From the NCBI GenBank assembly GCA_963978905.1, contig OZ022257.1, forward strand, positions 33,803,685 to 33,867,684: a stretch of DNA of 64,000 nt. The letters are read 5' to 3'. Source of the stretch: Trichostrongylus colubriformis (lineage: Eukaryota > Nematoda > Chromadorea > Rhabditida > Trichostrongylidae). The notes beneath the pieces are model-generated. The model ran no database searches. It saw nothing but the letters and a program-made list of their open reading frames with translations, and was not told the DNA's origin. This document shows positions 37,601-52,600 of the stretch, one piece after another. Within the stretch, counting starts at the first letter, position 1. Every line of letters begins with the position of its first letter. The position numbers and the translations under genes are program-made.

Positions 37601-40600
37601 CCTACGTCCTCCACATAGCGCACAATAAAGAATTTCTCCGAGGTGGTTGTCCGGCAGAGCTGAGGGGCGCATCGAGCAAGAGTGACGCTTATCTGAAGTA
37701 AGAACAACGGGATGGAAAAACTCTCCGGTCCTCTCATGCTCAGTTGCGAGGGATTATTTTAGCTGCCACAGCAAACTACAGACAAACATAGACTCCTGTA
37801 GGCACATGCCATGGAGTGCAAAACGAAAAATTGATAGGCGGTTACTGTAGGTACGGTGCAGGGGCTTTATGAAGCTTGTGATCCTGTACTCGGAAGAGCG
37901 GCACAGAGAGAGTGAGCAAAAAGGATTCTAATATCAGCTTCATTAAATCGCATTCATATTGGGTTGTAAGTGAACTTTTGGCGGCTTTCCGCAGTTTCAA
38001 CTTTGGGAGATCATAACTCGGCTCGGACAGGATAAACACCACTTGATTCGCTATACATCTGGCAACATAGTTCATCCTTGCATATTTCGATGGAGGACCA
38101 GTTTATATTGCGCGAAATAAAAAAGGTCGGCTCCAAATCACCATTCTTTCTGAACACACAGCTATTGAAGGAGCTGTCCAAATGTTTAAAGAGTGGTAGA
38201 TCTGATGGTGGACGAGTAAGGGCTTCATCCTGCAACTGCTTCAATCGCTGGAATACGATTGGGGAAAATGCGCTTGCGCATGGCTGCTCTGAGGGGTCGC
38301 GCGGCACTTGGGGTTTTTTTTTCGAATCAAAGCTGCTTGAGGTGGTCCATCACATTTGTTTGGGGAAAGTCAATACTTTCAGACATCCTCTGCTGGTATA
38401 AACGCTCAGCGCTTTCTGCCGTTTTATTTAAAGCGATTTGATCAACTGAAACTTCGAGCAACTCATTCTCATTTCTGCATACCTAATGCCAACGACAAAG
38501 TGTTCTTTTCAATGTATTACCCCATACCCTTGCACTCACATTTGGGGTTGCCTCTTTGCTACTAAACTGAACAAGAACTCGAAAAGTGACGTCAATCAAA
38601 AAGTGCCATTTTCGCCTCTTTTGTGAACTGAAAAGCTGCAGACAGAACTAATTGCACTGTTCCTCACCCACATTAGTCGCTATAAATGGACATCCTCACG
38701 AAATAGAATGAACGTTTAAGGATAATACTCCAATAATGAGTCGTCTGTTCGAAAGCCTCGGTCGGAAATACACCTCTCGCGATGTCGAAGAAGCTGTTCA
38801 AGGGAATGATTTCGAAGGCACTGGACGGACGCTGAAGAAAAGTATGGGAAAGAAGTTAATCTCCATGACTTTGAAAAGAAAAACGAAACTTTCAAGTGAG
38901 CATTTCTGTAGCGAAGCTCGATAGGACAATTATTTTGCAGCGAGATTAATTTGATTCAGGCATGAGTTCCTCTTCATCTGACCGTTCGTCGGACTCATCA
39001 TCGAATGCATTGATGGAGAATAGACCTATGAGCTCACTCGATAAACTGCACTACATTATTGGAATGGGCATACTACGGGAAGAGCTCAGGTTGGCATTGG
39101 AAAACGAAAAGTTTCATTTGATCTCAGAGTGTCAATCACTTTCATGGATGCATTCCAGAGACGAGATCTACTGTCAGCTCTGCAAGCAACTCACCGCTAA
39201 TCCATCGAGGCTTTCAGCAGCGCGCGGTTGGATCCTACTCTCCTTATGCGTTGGCTGTTTTGCTCCTAGCCCACGGTGAATATTGTTGTTGAATGTTACC
39301 GATCCTTACCTTTATAATATTTTCCAGGAACTTACTAAGAAGTACATATCTCAGTAATCACCTTGATTTCCAGTTCAATTGCATGCTAATCAATTCAGAT
39401 TCATCAAGTATCTTTATTCCTTCATTCGGGAGCGTGGTCCATCAGGAGCGGGATATGCGGCCTACATGGAAGAACGATTGAAACGAACTGAACAGAATGG
39501 ATGTCGACATCAGCCACCCAGCTACGTTGAGCTACAGGTAAGCAAACCTGCGGTGTACCCTTGCGTCAATTTCGCACCGCAGCATGCGGCGCGTGTCGTG
39601 ATGTGTGTGGAGTCGAGGCGCCGCTGTAATGAAGTCCTAAAACGAACACGCAGCAATACTAGGGGCGCCAAGAAACCGCTGTTTAATCGCTTCAGGACTC
39701 AATTGCACACGTCGCGGTGCGAATTTCTAACATGAAGGTGCCTACCCTGCGCGCTTACAAGCCAACTTCCACCGTTTTTTTCGATACTACATTGAGAGAT
39801 GAGAGATGCTTTGGTGAATCAAATGAAACGAGGTGGGTTCCAAGGTTTTCGGCTTGATACCATCAATATTTCTGTGGCTTCTGGTGATTTCGTTCCGTAC
39901 GTGGGCGTTTTGACAAGATTCTATCACTGGCAGATCCTTCACCACGAACTTCACACATGATGGGCACGCTGTGCAATAGCAAAGTGTGTAAGTCGCTAAT
40001 GTTTGGCGCTCCGTGTCACTCCGTCCAATTTGAGGGGCGGAGTGACATAAAGCACAAAATCACCCACCGACCATTCCGGGGTGTACTGCTGTCAGCGACT
40101 TGAGGCATTCGATGAGACAGTGTGTGGTCTGATGGTGGGAGAAATCGCAAAGCCTGATCTGGTGACCGCTTCTTCGTCTCGAATCTAATCACGTGAGAAT
40201 TCTCGGACCTACCGATCTTGGCGGTGTTTGCCCTCACGATGTTAAGCATCAGTGCAGTAGCCTCGGTCTGTGGCTCCACAGTATTCTGATAGTGAAGAGT
40301 TGTTTCAAGCTGTAGGGGTGAGGCTACATACGACAGAAAATCGGCAAGCCGTACTAGTGGCGTCGCACGACTTGCCGAATCGATTGCCCTCGGGAGCCCG
40401 GCAAAGCGTGGCCGGGTCAACTCTGCACTTCTACCCATGCCACAATGCCTCCTCCACCCATGCCACACTGCCTCGCTTGAAAGTTGCCATACCCTGCCAC
40501 TGGCACTCGCACCCGCCGAAGGCGGTCACGCGATTTTTTGTCGTAAGTAGCCTCACCCCGAGCTGTAATGATTCCTTCACTCTCCTGTGAGCAAATTGAA

Positions 40601-43600
40601 TTCAAAACAACAAGATTCCTTTGAGAGTCTCATCACATTTCTCCAAAAGTTATTCTGTCATGAATTCTGCAGCATATCATCCAACGGAATTTTATAGGCA
40701 ATTTCAGGCGAATAAAGCAAAGAAACTCATCGTGTTGGCTGTAACATTGATGGATGGGTCCGTAAAGACATTATGTGCGGATAGTGCCACGACAGCTGCT
40801 GAAGTCTGCTCTGCTCTTGCCGAGAAGATCGGCCTCAAGGAGAAATTCGGCTTCAGTCTCTACATTGCCCTTTTTGACAAGGTCAACCTTTTTCTAGCTC
40901 ACTTGGAGATACGCTCCTTGATCCGGGTCTCTGTGTAGGTATCCTCTCTTGGATCGGGATCTGATCATGTAATGGATGCGATATCGCAATGTGAACAGTA
41001 CGCCAAGGAACAGGGCCGGCAGGAAAGGAATGCACCGTGGAGGCTATTTTTCCGGAAGGAAATTTTCACACCTTGGCACGACGCCAAGTACGTTTCCCTC
41101 CCACTGCCTTTTACCAAAATCAGTAAGTGGAAGTTTTTCAGGGACGATCCCATCAGCACGAACCTAATTTACCAACAAGTCGTTCGAGGCATCAGATATG
41201 GGGAATACCGATGTGATAAGGTAGACTGATCCAACAATAAAAACACTGAATTAATCCGTGCAAATGATCATTTGTTTAGGAAGACGATCTCGCATCCCTT
41301 GCTGCACAGCAGTACTTCATTGAGGAGGGTCTCCTTGACTTGAATCGTCTCGAAAGTCAGCTGCACAACTACCTACCCGACTTCGAGCTGAACGGCAAAG
41401 AGATGGCGAGAGAGCGCTGGATTCAAGCTATCATGTATCACTATAGAAAAGTAAGGAACAACAATCGTGAAAACCATCATAGAACTCTTCCGAAATCGTT
41501 CACTTGCAGAAGTTCGGCACCAATCCTTCTTCACCTCATCATGTTAAGGAGGATGTGGTCACATTCGCAAAATTCAAGTGGCCTTTACTGTTCTCCAGGT
41601 GGGTAGAATTTGATTTTTGTCGAGATTTTGAATTAAAAGGGCGGAGGTGGTGTAGTGACAGGTGGCGCGCACCCCACTCTCATGGTGCCGGGATCAAATC
41701 CCGCATCAACGCCCGCCCAGGTCAACCAACCTTCCATCCCTTCGGGGTCGGCAAATTGTACCAGAATCGTCTGGGAGGATAAAAGCACTGACTTGTACAT
41801 CGGCTGGCCACCGCAAGTCATTGTATAGGCCACATCACATTCACCTGCCATCACGATTCTGAATGGAACTATAATAGAATGTGCGGCGCATCTCAGAAAT
41901 GGATTGATTAACGACAAAAACTTTATCCTTTTTGAATTAAAAAATGGCGTTGGACCTCATTCTGCCTAATGGACAGGGAAACAATCAACGGGAGCCCATG
42001 CTGCTATGCGTCCCACTGTCCCCTGCTTCAGTTCCTCACAATGCCCTTTTGCCCAGACTTATATCGTACAGTCGCGGTGACGACCTGCCGTGCTTGCTTT
42101 TTACATCCTTTGCAGTTATACGTGAAATCACTACCATTTTACATCTCCTGTTCATCCCACCCCGTAACTCATTCGAAGTTCTCACCTTGCTCCTCTCCCT
42201 GCCTACGGCTAAGCTTCTATTTCTTCCATTCGGAATGCGTGTCTTTGCAGTGCCCGCTATTTTTGTTACACGTCGCCAGTTTTTTCTATCTGGAGCCTAG
42301 CTCTGATCTCAGAGAGGTCGCATTAAATTATCCGTTTAGTTCTTCCCCTTAATTTCTCAAGAAACCATGCTGCATTGTCCGCTGTTAAAAAACTGTGCTA
42401 AGTGACCAGATTTTTTTCTGGCAATACCCTGATCCCTCACAGTATTGAGGGCTGTCTTCTTACGAGAGCATCGACGGTTTTCGTTTGCCTCCCTCCACTG
42501 CTGTGGAGTCTCACCTTTGGCGAAGAACGTGCTGCTGTTTGCCGGTCAAGAGCTGTTGCCATCTCGAGAGTCCTTTTTCCCTGAGCTTTTCTGCCAAGTC
42601 ACTCATGCCAAGTCCCTTCTATATCTGCTTAGGTGACGGTTAAGATCACCTGCCACAATGAGGTAATCGCCCTGTGAAATTGAACTAATGGCTTCGTCTG
42701 AGTTACGTTAGAACTCGTCCTTTTTACTCTCGCGGCAGCTGATTTGCGGTGTGTACACGGATACTATCGTCCAGTACCCCTCCTTCATATCTATCTCCAC
42801 AGCCATTGCTCGGTAGTCCATCCTCTGCTCACGGGAGACATGGAACCCTTGACAAAGTTAGCTATTGCTATGACTACTCCATTCCGTTTGGTTACAGACA
42901 CTACCAGTCGACCACGGTGTCTGCCACTGACGCAGCGCTAGTATTGATGATGACAAAGCGCCGTAACTTGCTTCAGGATGGCATTTCGCAATTATGGTTT
43001 TCACAGTCACAATCAGTATTCAGACCTCTATCAATCTATCTGGGTCTCAGTTTAATGTTCCATGGGAAATTGAAACCCTCCTCTGGTAAGGGACTTTCAG
43101 AACGGACGACTACATATTGATCATACTAACTGTTCATATTGGAAGGGACAGTGAAAATTGGATGTCAAGCGAAACCGAGTATGCCCACTGTGAAGAGAAA
43201 CCGAAAGTTTGCGCCCTGTCTTTCAGACGAGGCCCTGCTCCGGGTGTCGACTCCCTGTAGGCTGGCTCCTCACCCGAATCAGTGCGTCGTATGTTGCATA
43301 TGAACGCCACACATCACAGATCCACGTAGCTGTTAATCACGACATCGCGTCCACACTACTCTCTTTTTGACTTTAAGGCATTTCATTTTTTTTTCCTCAT
43401 TGCGCCCTAGCCGGCTCCTTCACTTTCACTTCAAACAATCGCTCACTTCATTCTGTACAATTTTACTATATAATATTACTCAAAGCAAGCTCAGTTGAAA
43501 GTCTCTGCTTCGCTATGAAGAGTTTGTGTTACATCGTATGCCAAACTAACATCAATAGCACCATGTCTTAGAATTTCCACAAGTCCTTGCACTTATTAAA

Positions 43601-46600
43601 CATGTCAGAAATATTTTCCAGATTTTATGAGGCGACCAATTGTTCCGGACCTCCTCTGCCTCGCAACGACGTTATTGTAGCTGTAAATTGGACGGGTATC
43701 TACGTGGTTGACGATCAGGAACACGTGTTACTGGAATTCAGCTACCCAGAAATCACGAAAGTGACGCATAAAAAGTATCATTTCACTTCGAAACTTTCTT
43801 TGAACTTCGATGTCAAAAGGTGCTGTTTTAAGAGGATCGCGACCTGGGACTGACATCTGTGTTGTCCAAACCGTGACTGGAGATGAGTACTCGTTCCAAT
43901 CACCCAACGCTGAAGATGTGAAGGACCTGATCACAACGTTTATCGATGGTCTCAAACAGCGAAGCAGATACGTCATCGCGACGAGACGTCAAAAAGGGGA
44001 CGGTGAGCGAGTTCACTAGAAAAAACTATTGACGAATGATGGTGAACCTTTCTTAGACGCTTCCAATATGCTCGAATTCGAAGTTGGCGACCTAATTGTT
44101 TTGATGAACTTCACAACAGGAAAAGATCTGCTCATGGAGAAATTAGTGAAGGTTGGTGTCAACCTTCTTTTCAAGTTGTTTGAATTGCTTCCAGCACAGG
44201 TACATACTTCCCGTTTCAGGGCGAATGTGCGCGAACTTGCTTGCAAGGTTATGTTCAAACGGAGAACGTCTATGTGTTACCAACACTCATCAAGCCGAAC
44301 GTTAATACTCTGGTTAGTCATCTATGATTTTTTATCTGTCCAAAGAGGGGTAGCGATGTAAACAGAGACAATCCTGCTGTGGCAACATTGCATCTGTAAC
44401 GACGGGCGCAGCGACACAGTTCAGTGGATACCGCGACGAGGGATTGAGGGGTGGGTCTACTAACGACAGAAATCCGCTTCGCTGCGTCGCACTCGCGGCG
44501 CCACCAGTACGATTTGCCGAATCGATTGCCCTTGGGAGCCCGACAGAGCGTGGCTGCGTCACCTCTGCGCTTCCACCCATGCCACACTGCCTCCTGCACC
44601 CGTGCCACCCTGCCTCCTCTACATCCACACTGCCTCGTCTGAAGGCTGCCATGCCCTGCCACTGGCACATGCACCTGCCGCGCCGCTCGCCGCGGCCACG
44701 CAATTTTTTGTCGTAAGTATCCTCACCCCGCCCCCCCCCCCATTCCCCCACCCCTCCACCCATCCCTCTTCCCTAAAAGAGGGCTTCCATATGACTCACC
44801 CTTCCCAAACGCAAACGTTTACGACTACGGGTCACGTGCTCATCTTCTGATGGCAGAGGAGAAGAACAAAAAGTCATACAAGTAATGTGGCAGGGATAAA
44901 AGATGAAAAAAGAAGAGCAAGTATGGTAAGTAATCAGCTTATTTATACATTATATTGCAGCAGCTGTTCTCAAAAGGTGAACAAATGTCATTGGATATTC
45001 TGAACAACAACCAAGTTGCCGTCATCCAAACCAATGGAAAGCCTCATACTTTGGAACAGTTCGCCATCGACAATTTCAGGTTCTTCTGCTCTTCATATGC
45101 TACAAAGGACTTCAAAGCTAAGATTCAAGGTTATAGGGCTCCACCTCGTCCATCAGTCGCACAACGATCTCTCATGACTCTGAGACGTCGCGACGTCATG
45201 CCTATGCCGCGGTGGCGTTTCAGTCGTGAGCCACTGGACGCGCCGTTGTTAAAAAAGCTCGAGGGCAGGTGAGCCTCCTATTTGTGCCTGAGCATTCCAG
45301 ATTACATACATTTTGTGAATTCACAGAGAAGAACAGTGCCGGGATGCGATTGCGATGTTTGTGTGCTTGCTAAAGTATATGGGAGATCAACCATCGAGAC
45401 GAAGTCGACTGGGTACTGACCTTACCGACAGCATCTTCAAGCCGGCCATCGCACATGTGAGCTTCTACTGGCGACGATTTAGCTATAGTTTCTGAAGGAA
45501 GCTCTCGGCATCTTCGATGTAACATGAATAACGTCATTTCAGGAGATCCTCCGTGATGAGCTCTATTGCCAACTTCTTCGCCAACTTACTCTAAATCCTT
45601 CGATGTTATCGGAAGAGAGAGGCTGGGAACTGGTTTGGTTGGCGACGGGTTTGTTCGCTCCCAGCACAAGCCTTCTGAAAGAAGTAGGTGGCAGGATGAG
45701 CATGTGAAATAGATCATGTACCATTTTGACTGAAGTTAGCCTGAAACCAGAAATGCCTACTATTTGAAAACAGAAGAAGAGGGCTGCGGTTAGGCGCGTG
45801 AAACCAGAAATGTCTACTATTGAAAACAGATGAAGGGGGCTGCGGTTAGGCCTCTCCATTACCTTATTTAGGTGGTTCAATTCTTGAAGTCACGTCATCA
45901 CTCCATAGCGCATGACAGTCTCATTAGGATATTGAAGATGAACAAGTGGGTTCACATGGTTTTCGAAGAGTATTCTTCTTTTTGTGAAGTTTTTTTTTGA
46001 GAAGGAATCAGTGATCGTAGTGGAGGTGCACACAATCGATGTATCTGTTACAGGGGCTATTCTCGGAAATGTCCACCACATCTCGTAGAAGTAGAGGCGA
46101 TCCAACACAAAACAACGCAGATCTTCCACAAGGTGCACACTTCACCTCCTTGATTTACTTCGCTAGTCCCAGATTTCTGTTATAATGCCTTTCGTCCTAT
46201 GTGAAGTCTACTTGAAGCTGGCGTATGTCGTGCTGTCACTGACTGATGCACATCCTTCAACTCATTTCAAGAAAGAAAGGAATCAGATCGCGCGTGATAA
46301 AAAAGCTATTACAGTTCTCTTTTCGTAAGCTAGGGTACCGCTAAAATTGCCGGAATAATGGCGGATTTCACGTGGAGAATAAGCAGCTGAATTCGGCTGA
46401 CTACTGCGCACGAGTTGCGTGTCCAAAAGAGTCTAAAATTAATCCCACTCCAGTGTGGCCTGGAAACGGGACAGCCACAAATAATTTGTGGTTCTCGGGT
46501 TGCTCGCCTAACTGTTGACTTGATTGGCCACGTGTGCAATGTGTAACCCAAAAACAGCAATCTTTTATTGTTAATATATCCGCAATCTACAAAGGTGGCA

Positions 46601-49600
46601 CATCTGGCTCACCTCCTATTCAACTTTTGCTCGCCTCGTATAAGGACTGGATTAATATTGATGGTGTTAGGATCCTCTTGATGGGTCGTATTGATCTTAA
46701 TGAACTGGTCAGAAGTTGATCGCTTGGAGCTCTGAGAGCCCCGCGTGCTGTCTGGTGGCTTTTTTATACGGTATCGAGGCATATCCGCGAGGAAGAATGT
46801 AAGCATAATCCGAAAGAATAAGCCTGATCAACCAGTGGATGAGCTTTTCTCAATCACTTTTCTTTTACTTTCTTATCAGTAAAAAACTGAATCGAAAGCT
46901 TTCCTAACCAATGTAGACATTATTGTTGCGCTTCGCGACACAATTAGCTCTGAATACGCGACTGAGAGAGGATGTTTGCGATGCGTGCGTCATGGGCGTG
47001 AATTCCGGAGAAAAACCTCTGAATCAGTATGGCCTCAAGGTGTTACGGAAAAACCAAACGTGGTCTGTATCTCTTGAGATTGAAGAAAGATACCTGTGAA
47101 ATCATTAGCCTCCATGGAGTAGAGGCTCAGGAGTGCCTTCTTTTTCATTTTCTTGGAACGCTGGAAATTCTAACCGCCCTTTTCTGTTTGCAAATTTCAT
47201 ACCAAACTATTCTCAGGTTTACTTCCCGGATCAATCTGACGAGGCGATCGAGGTGGAATCGTGTACAAGAGCACGAGATTTCTGTCAACGAATAGCTCAG
47301 CGATTAGGACTGAAGAAGCACGAGGGCTTTTCCCTGTTCATTAAAATCAAGGAAAAAGGTTTCTTCAAAACCAACTGTCGTTTATTGCCTTTCTGATCTT
47401 ATTAGCCTAAAATAGTGAAATGGATAGTGCGAGCAGCTCTGTCATGTCGGGTCATCGAGATTTTTTTAGTTCTGGCAGTCCCTGAAAGCGAATTCTTTTT
47501 CGATTTTGTGCGTCAGTTATCCGATTGGGTGCAAAATAATCATGCTTTAAAGGTGAGTCAGACTTTCCGAAGAACTGGCTTCTGCCTTAAACTACATCAA
47601 AGGGCCGCTATCGTTTTCCAGGAAAACTCGATCATTCCCGTCAACTACCAGGTCTTCTTCATGCGAAAATTATGGATGAACGTGAAACCTGGGGAAGATC
47701 GGAATGCTGATCTGATATTCCACTACCACCAGGTGCAGTCTCTCAGTTCGTCTATGTTGTCATCTGCCTTCTTAACTAAGATGGTCATAGTTTTCAAGGC
47801 ATTTCACCGAAATACGTATATTGCAGTTGATCCATATTTGCTCGTTTCAGGAATGCCCAAAATATCTTCTTGGTTACCACAAGGTGTCAAAGCAGGAAGC
47901 GGTCGACATCGCTGCTGTTATTCTTCGAGCCATCACCAAAGACTCTAAGGCACGTGTCTGACTACTATCACCTCATCAAACTATCTATAAAATGAACCCT
48001 ATTGCAGAACGCTCCCTTGGCACAAATTCCACAACTGTTGAGCGAACTGGTGCCGTCGGATATGATGAAGATGACATCAGCAAGCGAGTGGAGAAAAGTT
48101 AGTTTTGAACCATTTTTACCGCCGGTAGATTCTCCTGCATAATCGCCTGTACGATGAGTTCGTTTGGCTTTTTTGTATCACAACATTCTCGTCGCCATTC
48201 GAAGAACTGTATCTATGCCTTTGAAGAGCTTTTCTTCTCACAATATTGCAATTTTTGGTTGATTCATTGGAATCATTCTATTGCTAATTATTTTGAGATT
48301 TTGAAGTGGAGTATCCGCGGACCGAAAATCTGCATTTTCGACAGCGGCTCTTCTTTGCTTATCATGAAGTAGCTGGTGTCATCTGCAACTTCATGAAGGT
48401 GTTATAGTAGTAAAGCGCGCTGCACAAAAGCAGTCTGCAATACAGTGCTCTGCATAATTATACAGCCACCTATAAATTGTCCAAAAACTCTGTTCGTAGA
48501 GTAATCCAAAAAAAGTTTCTAAGTGAAAGATGTAGCCAGTGTGGACGCGCATTCGCGCATCCATACCAAATTTTAGTGAAGAAACATAGAAGATTCTTCT
48601 CTTAATTTGTTTTGAAAATGGCGCTCATACCATTCTGCAAAATTATACAGCCACTGAACAGATTGACGCATTAGTCAACCGAGAAACAACGAAAAAGAGG
48701 AAAATGCTGATTTTGCAATCATTTGGTCCTCTATTGCTTCGAAGCCACAAATTTTGATGATATAGGTCCATATAAAGATTTTCAGAATGTTTTTAGACCA
48801 CATGCTGCCACGCTTCGATGACAACGTTTTTAAACTCCCTGAATCCTTCCAATCGGTCTGAATTCTTTCCCCCTTGAAACCCCAGATAATCTTCCATCAG
48901 GTCAAGATCGGAGCCGTTCGTTTACGGGTGAAAAGGTCCATTCGGTGACGGCTTCACCATGATCGAGTGTTCCAGTTGACATGGAATGGTCCATTAACTT
49001 ACATGGAAACAAGATTTTGGTGAAGATTTCGAGACGCATGACAAGAGAAGGGTACGGCACAAAAAGGCTCGGTAATCGGATTGTTCATCCTTTCGAAAAC
49101 GAAACAAAAATTCGAATGATTGCTTGATTTCACACCATGACAAATTGTCCGAAAATTCCCTCAAGTTTGCACATCTTTCCCCTCTTGTTTTTTCTCCAGA
49201 TTGTTCTGTCTGATGAAAAAAGGGTACAGCTGTGACGTCCCCGACGGCTACCGGCACCATCGCACGAGGGACAAACTTAAATTTTCAAGAAGAACTTCAA
49301 AGAAGGGGGTGTCATGGTGAGGGATGAAATAATCATTCGAATTTTTGTTTAGATCTCGAAAGGATGAACCATCCGATTACCGAACCTTTGTGCGCCGTAC
49401 CCTTCTCTTGTCATGCGTCTCGAAATCTTCACCAAAATCTTGTTTCATACAAGTTAATGGACCATTCCATGTCAACTGGAACACTCGATCATGGTGAAGC
49501 CGTCACTGAATGGACCTTCTGACCCGGATAACGAACGGCTCCGATCTTAACCTGATGGAAGATTATCTGGGGTTTTATGGGGGAAAGAATTCAGACCGAT

Positions 49601-52600
49601 TGGATAGATTCAGGGAGTTTAAAGACGTTGTCATCGAAGCGTGGCAGCATATGGTCTAAAAACACTCTGAAAATCTTAATATGGACCTCTATCATCAAAA
49701 TTTGTGGCCATTCGAAGCAACAGAGGACCAAACGATCGTAAACTCAGCATTTTTCTCTTTTTCGTTGTTTCTCGGTTGGCGAATGCGTCAATCTGTTCAG
49801 TGGCTGTATAATTTTGCAGAATGGTGTAAGCGCCATTTTCATAACAAATCAAGAGAAGAATCTTCTATGTTTCTTCTCTAAAATTTGGTATGGATGCGCG
49901 AATGCGCGTCCACACTGGCTACATCTTTCACTTAGAAACTTTTTTTGGATTACTCTGCGAACAGAGTTTTTGGACAATTTATAGGTGGCTGTATAATTAT
50001 GCAGAGCACTGTAATTGTAAGCTTCAAAGTGACGGCTTGGACATCGTCAAACTCCGGAGGTCTCCTGCTACGGAGCGTGTCGTGGACGTCAAAGTCGCCA
50101 TTGATAAATACTGCAATTTTTGAGATGCAACATTAGCATAGTAGGCTGTGACACCGTTTTCGTAGCCCTTGCAGATTTCCCTAGTGGCATCAAAAGCTTT
50201 TACCTCGATGATAAGCGAAAGAGAGCAGGTGTCAAAATTGTGGAGTTTTCCTCGTGGGTATACCATTTTCAAGCTCACGCAATTTCAAGCAGCATAATTG
50301 AATCACTAAAATACAGCACCATTATGAAGGGCAGGAAAGGTCAATAAAGTCCATATAGTATTTTTGTCATGGCAAAGAGAATTTAGTGAAAATGAAAAAA
50401 AATAAAAATCGATTAAAGTTGCTGTGCAGCCGTACAACATGGTTGCTCACAGAAGTGGAAATAAATATGTGTGTGCGATCTGAGTGTCTCCTCATGCAGA
50501 CGATGTAGGTTCCCCAGGGGAGGGTGATGCTCGTTCCCTCTGATTCTGTCATATCTCCATCCCTGTGCGCAAGTTGCTTGGCTCTGAGTTATTATGCCAC
50601 TGAGATTTTATGCAGCGCTGCTACGGGAGAGGAAATGACTTAGTGCATTTTGTCATCGTCTTCATGTTTCGTGACCGTTCTAGCCGATCTAGGCACTTTT
50701 CGTAGGAAGCTACGTATAACCTCTCATGCAACTTACGGAGATCAGATTTAGACCGCAGATTTCAACACTACAGATGGAGCAGCAAACGGGCTTTCCCTTT
50801 TGCCGCTTCATCTGTAGTATTGCAGGTTTGCCGAGCTGGCACTTATCAGTCTATCTAGTACAGTATCTCAAAGAAGGGAAGAGAATTGTACGCTTGTGGT
50901 CAAATCATCCAGTGTGTAGAAAGAGCTTAGCCTATATGTTCGCAGCACCTGCACCGATGGTAGGCTGACACCTCAATTGCCACCTCATGGCAAGCATGTA
51001 ATGTGCTCTGACTGAAACGCGCTTCTGCAGGACCTCACAGGGCTCTACCCTTCTCAAGTGTTAATTGTACAAATTTTTGAACCATACCATCATCCAGGGT
51101 AGGATCAATGGAAGTCAACAGGCTAGTTTGAAGCGTTCTATTTCCAGGCCATTAGTTCAGCATATGTCAAAGTTGAGCACATGCTATCGGACGAGGCAAA
51201 GATCGAATTCCTCACGATAATGTCCAAGAAGGAGTCGTTTGGATCAGCCTTCTTCCCTGTGAGTTTAAGAACTCTCTTGAAGTACTTAAAATTTTTTGAA
51301 TCATTCTCGCGCTTTTCATTAGCTATGTGCTTCTAAGCGCCATTTATAGATTATACTACATTACACTAGCACTTGCAGCATGACTTGCTTAGTGGTATTT
51401 GGCACTTACAATACCTCAAAGGATAAAACAAATCTACTCTATAGTCATTAGTACATAAAATTGCGTGTGTGCGTGTGGCGTCCGTCGTTCGACACGATAG
51501 GTGCTAACTAGAGGTGCCCCTTGGGCGATCACGGTGTCCTGAGCCTTATTTTTTGGCACAATCGCTTTGAGCCAATACGCTGCCGCTCAATTGCACCCAT
51601 CGGCCTCCCAAGCCATACGAGGCCACGCAATTTCGATCATAATGGCACACACCGTTGCTCACTGGTTCAGCATGATGCGAAAATTATAAGCTCAGAATAT
51701 CCTGTGATGGCATATTGAAATAGCCTCCTTTACCACTCAGTTGCCCTCATGTGCATATAAGGTGGATACGCCTGTAGCACACCGACCACAGGCAGTTCCA
51801 CTCAGGCTTAAGGCTCCCGAGTATTGGAAGGTGGCTGGTCGTACTTAGTGTTAGAAGTGATTGTATTCTTTAAAATTTTCATCAAATATTCCTCGAAGAC
51901 ACCGCACCTTTCCCCCGATTAGCGATTGGGTGATCTCTAGGTCCTCAATCGATAATCATACTCTGGATTAGGAGATAGCGTTATGGTTATTGATGCTTGT
52001 CGATTGACGACCTTTTTCAAGAGACGGTTTGAATATAACGACATACAACCCTGTTCCGCGATTATGGAGCGCGGGGAAGGTGGAGGGATGGGGGGTGTCG
52101 TACGGAGAACACACTCTTTTGAGAGAGGGTTGTATGTCTTGGAACATTTTCATCGACGCTGGGCTCGACCCTCTTTCCGCCTAAGACAGCCTCGCCCGTA
52201 ATCAGTCTGTACTCAACGCCGATCTATTCACAAATAAACTGTCGCGGATGAACTCCATCATGTGCGGTCTCGGTGGTACACCCGCTCCTAAACTCCCGTC
52301 TTTCCGACTTTTTGAGTGAGAGCACATCGGACAACTACGCCTCACCAGGACACCCGCGCCTGGTTCGGCGGACCTTCCCCGGTGACGGTCTTCAGCTCTC
52401 CGCTAACCATGAAGGCTTCCTCCAGCTCTCCGCTACTAGGCACACATCACACGCTCTGGTCTCCCCCGCAATAGCAAGACATTAACACAACAATAGAATA
52501 GCACCTCGCATTATGGGAACGCATCTTATGTTTAAGACATAACACAAGATGAGATTCATAGTATATTTGGTTGATCGAAAAGTTTTGATAAGGTTGGGAT

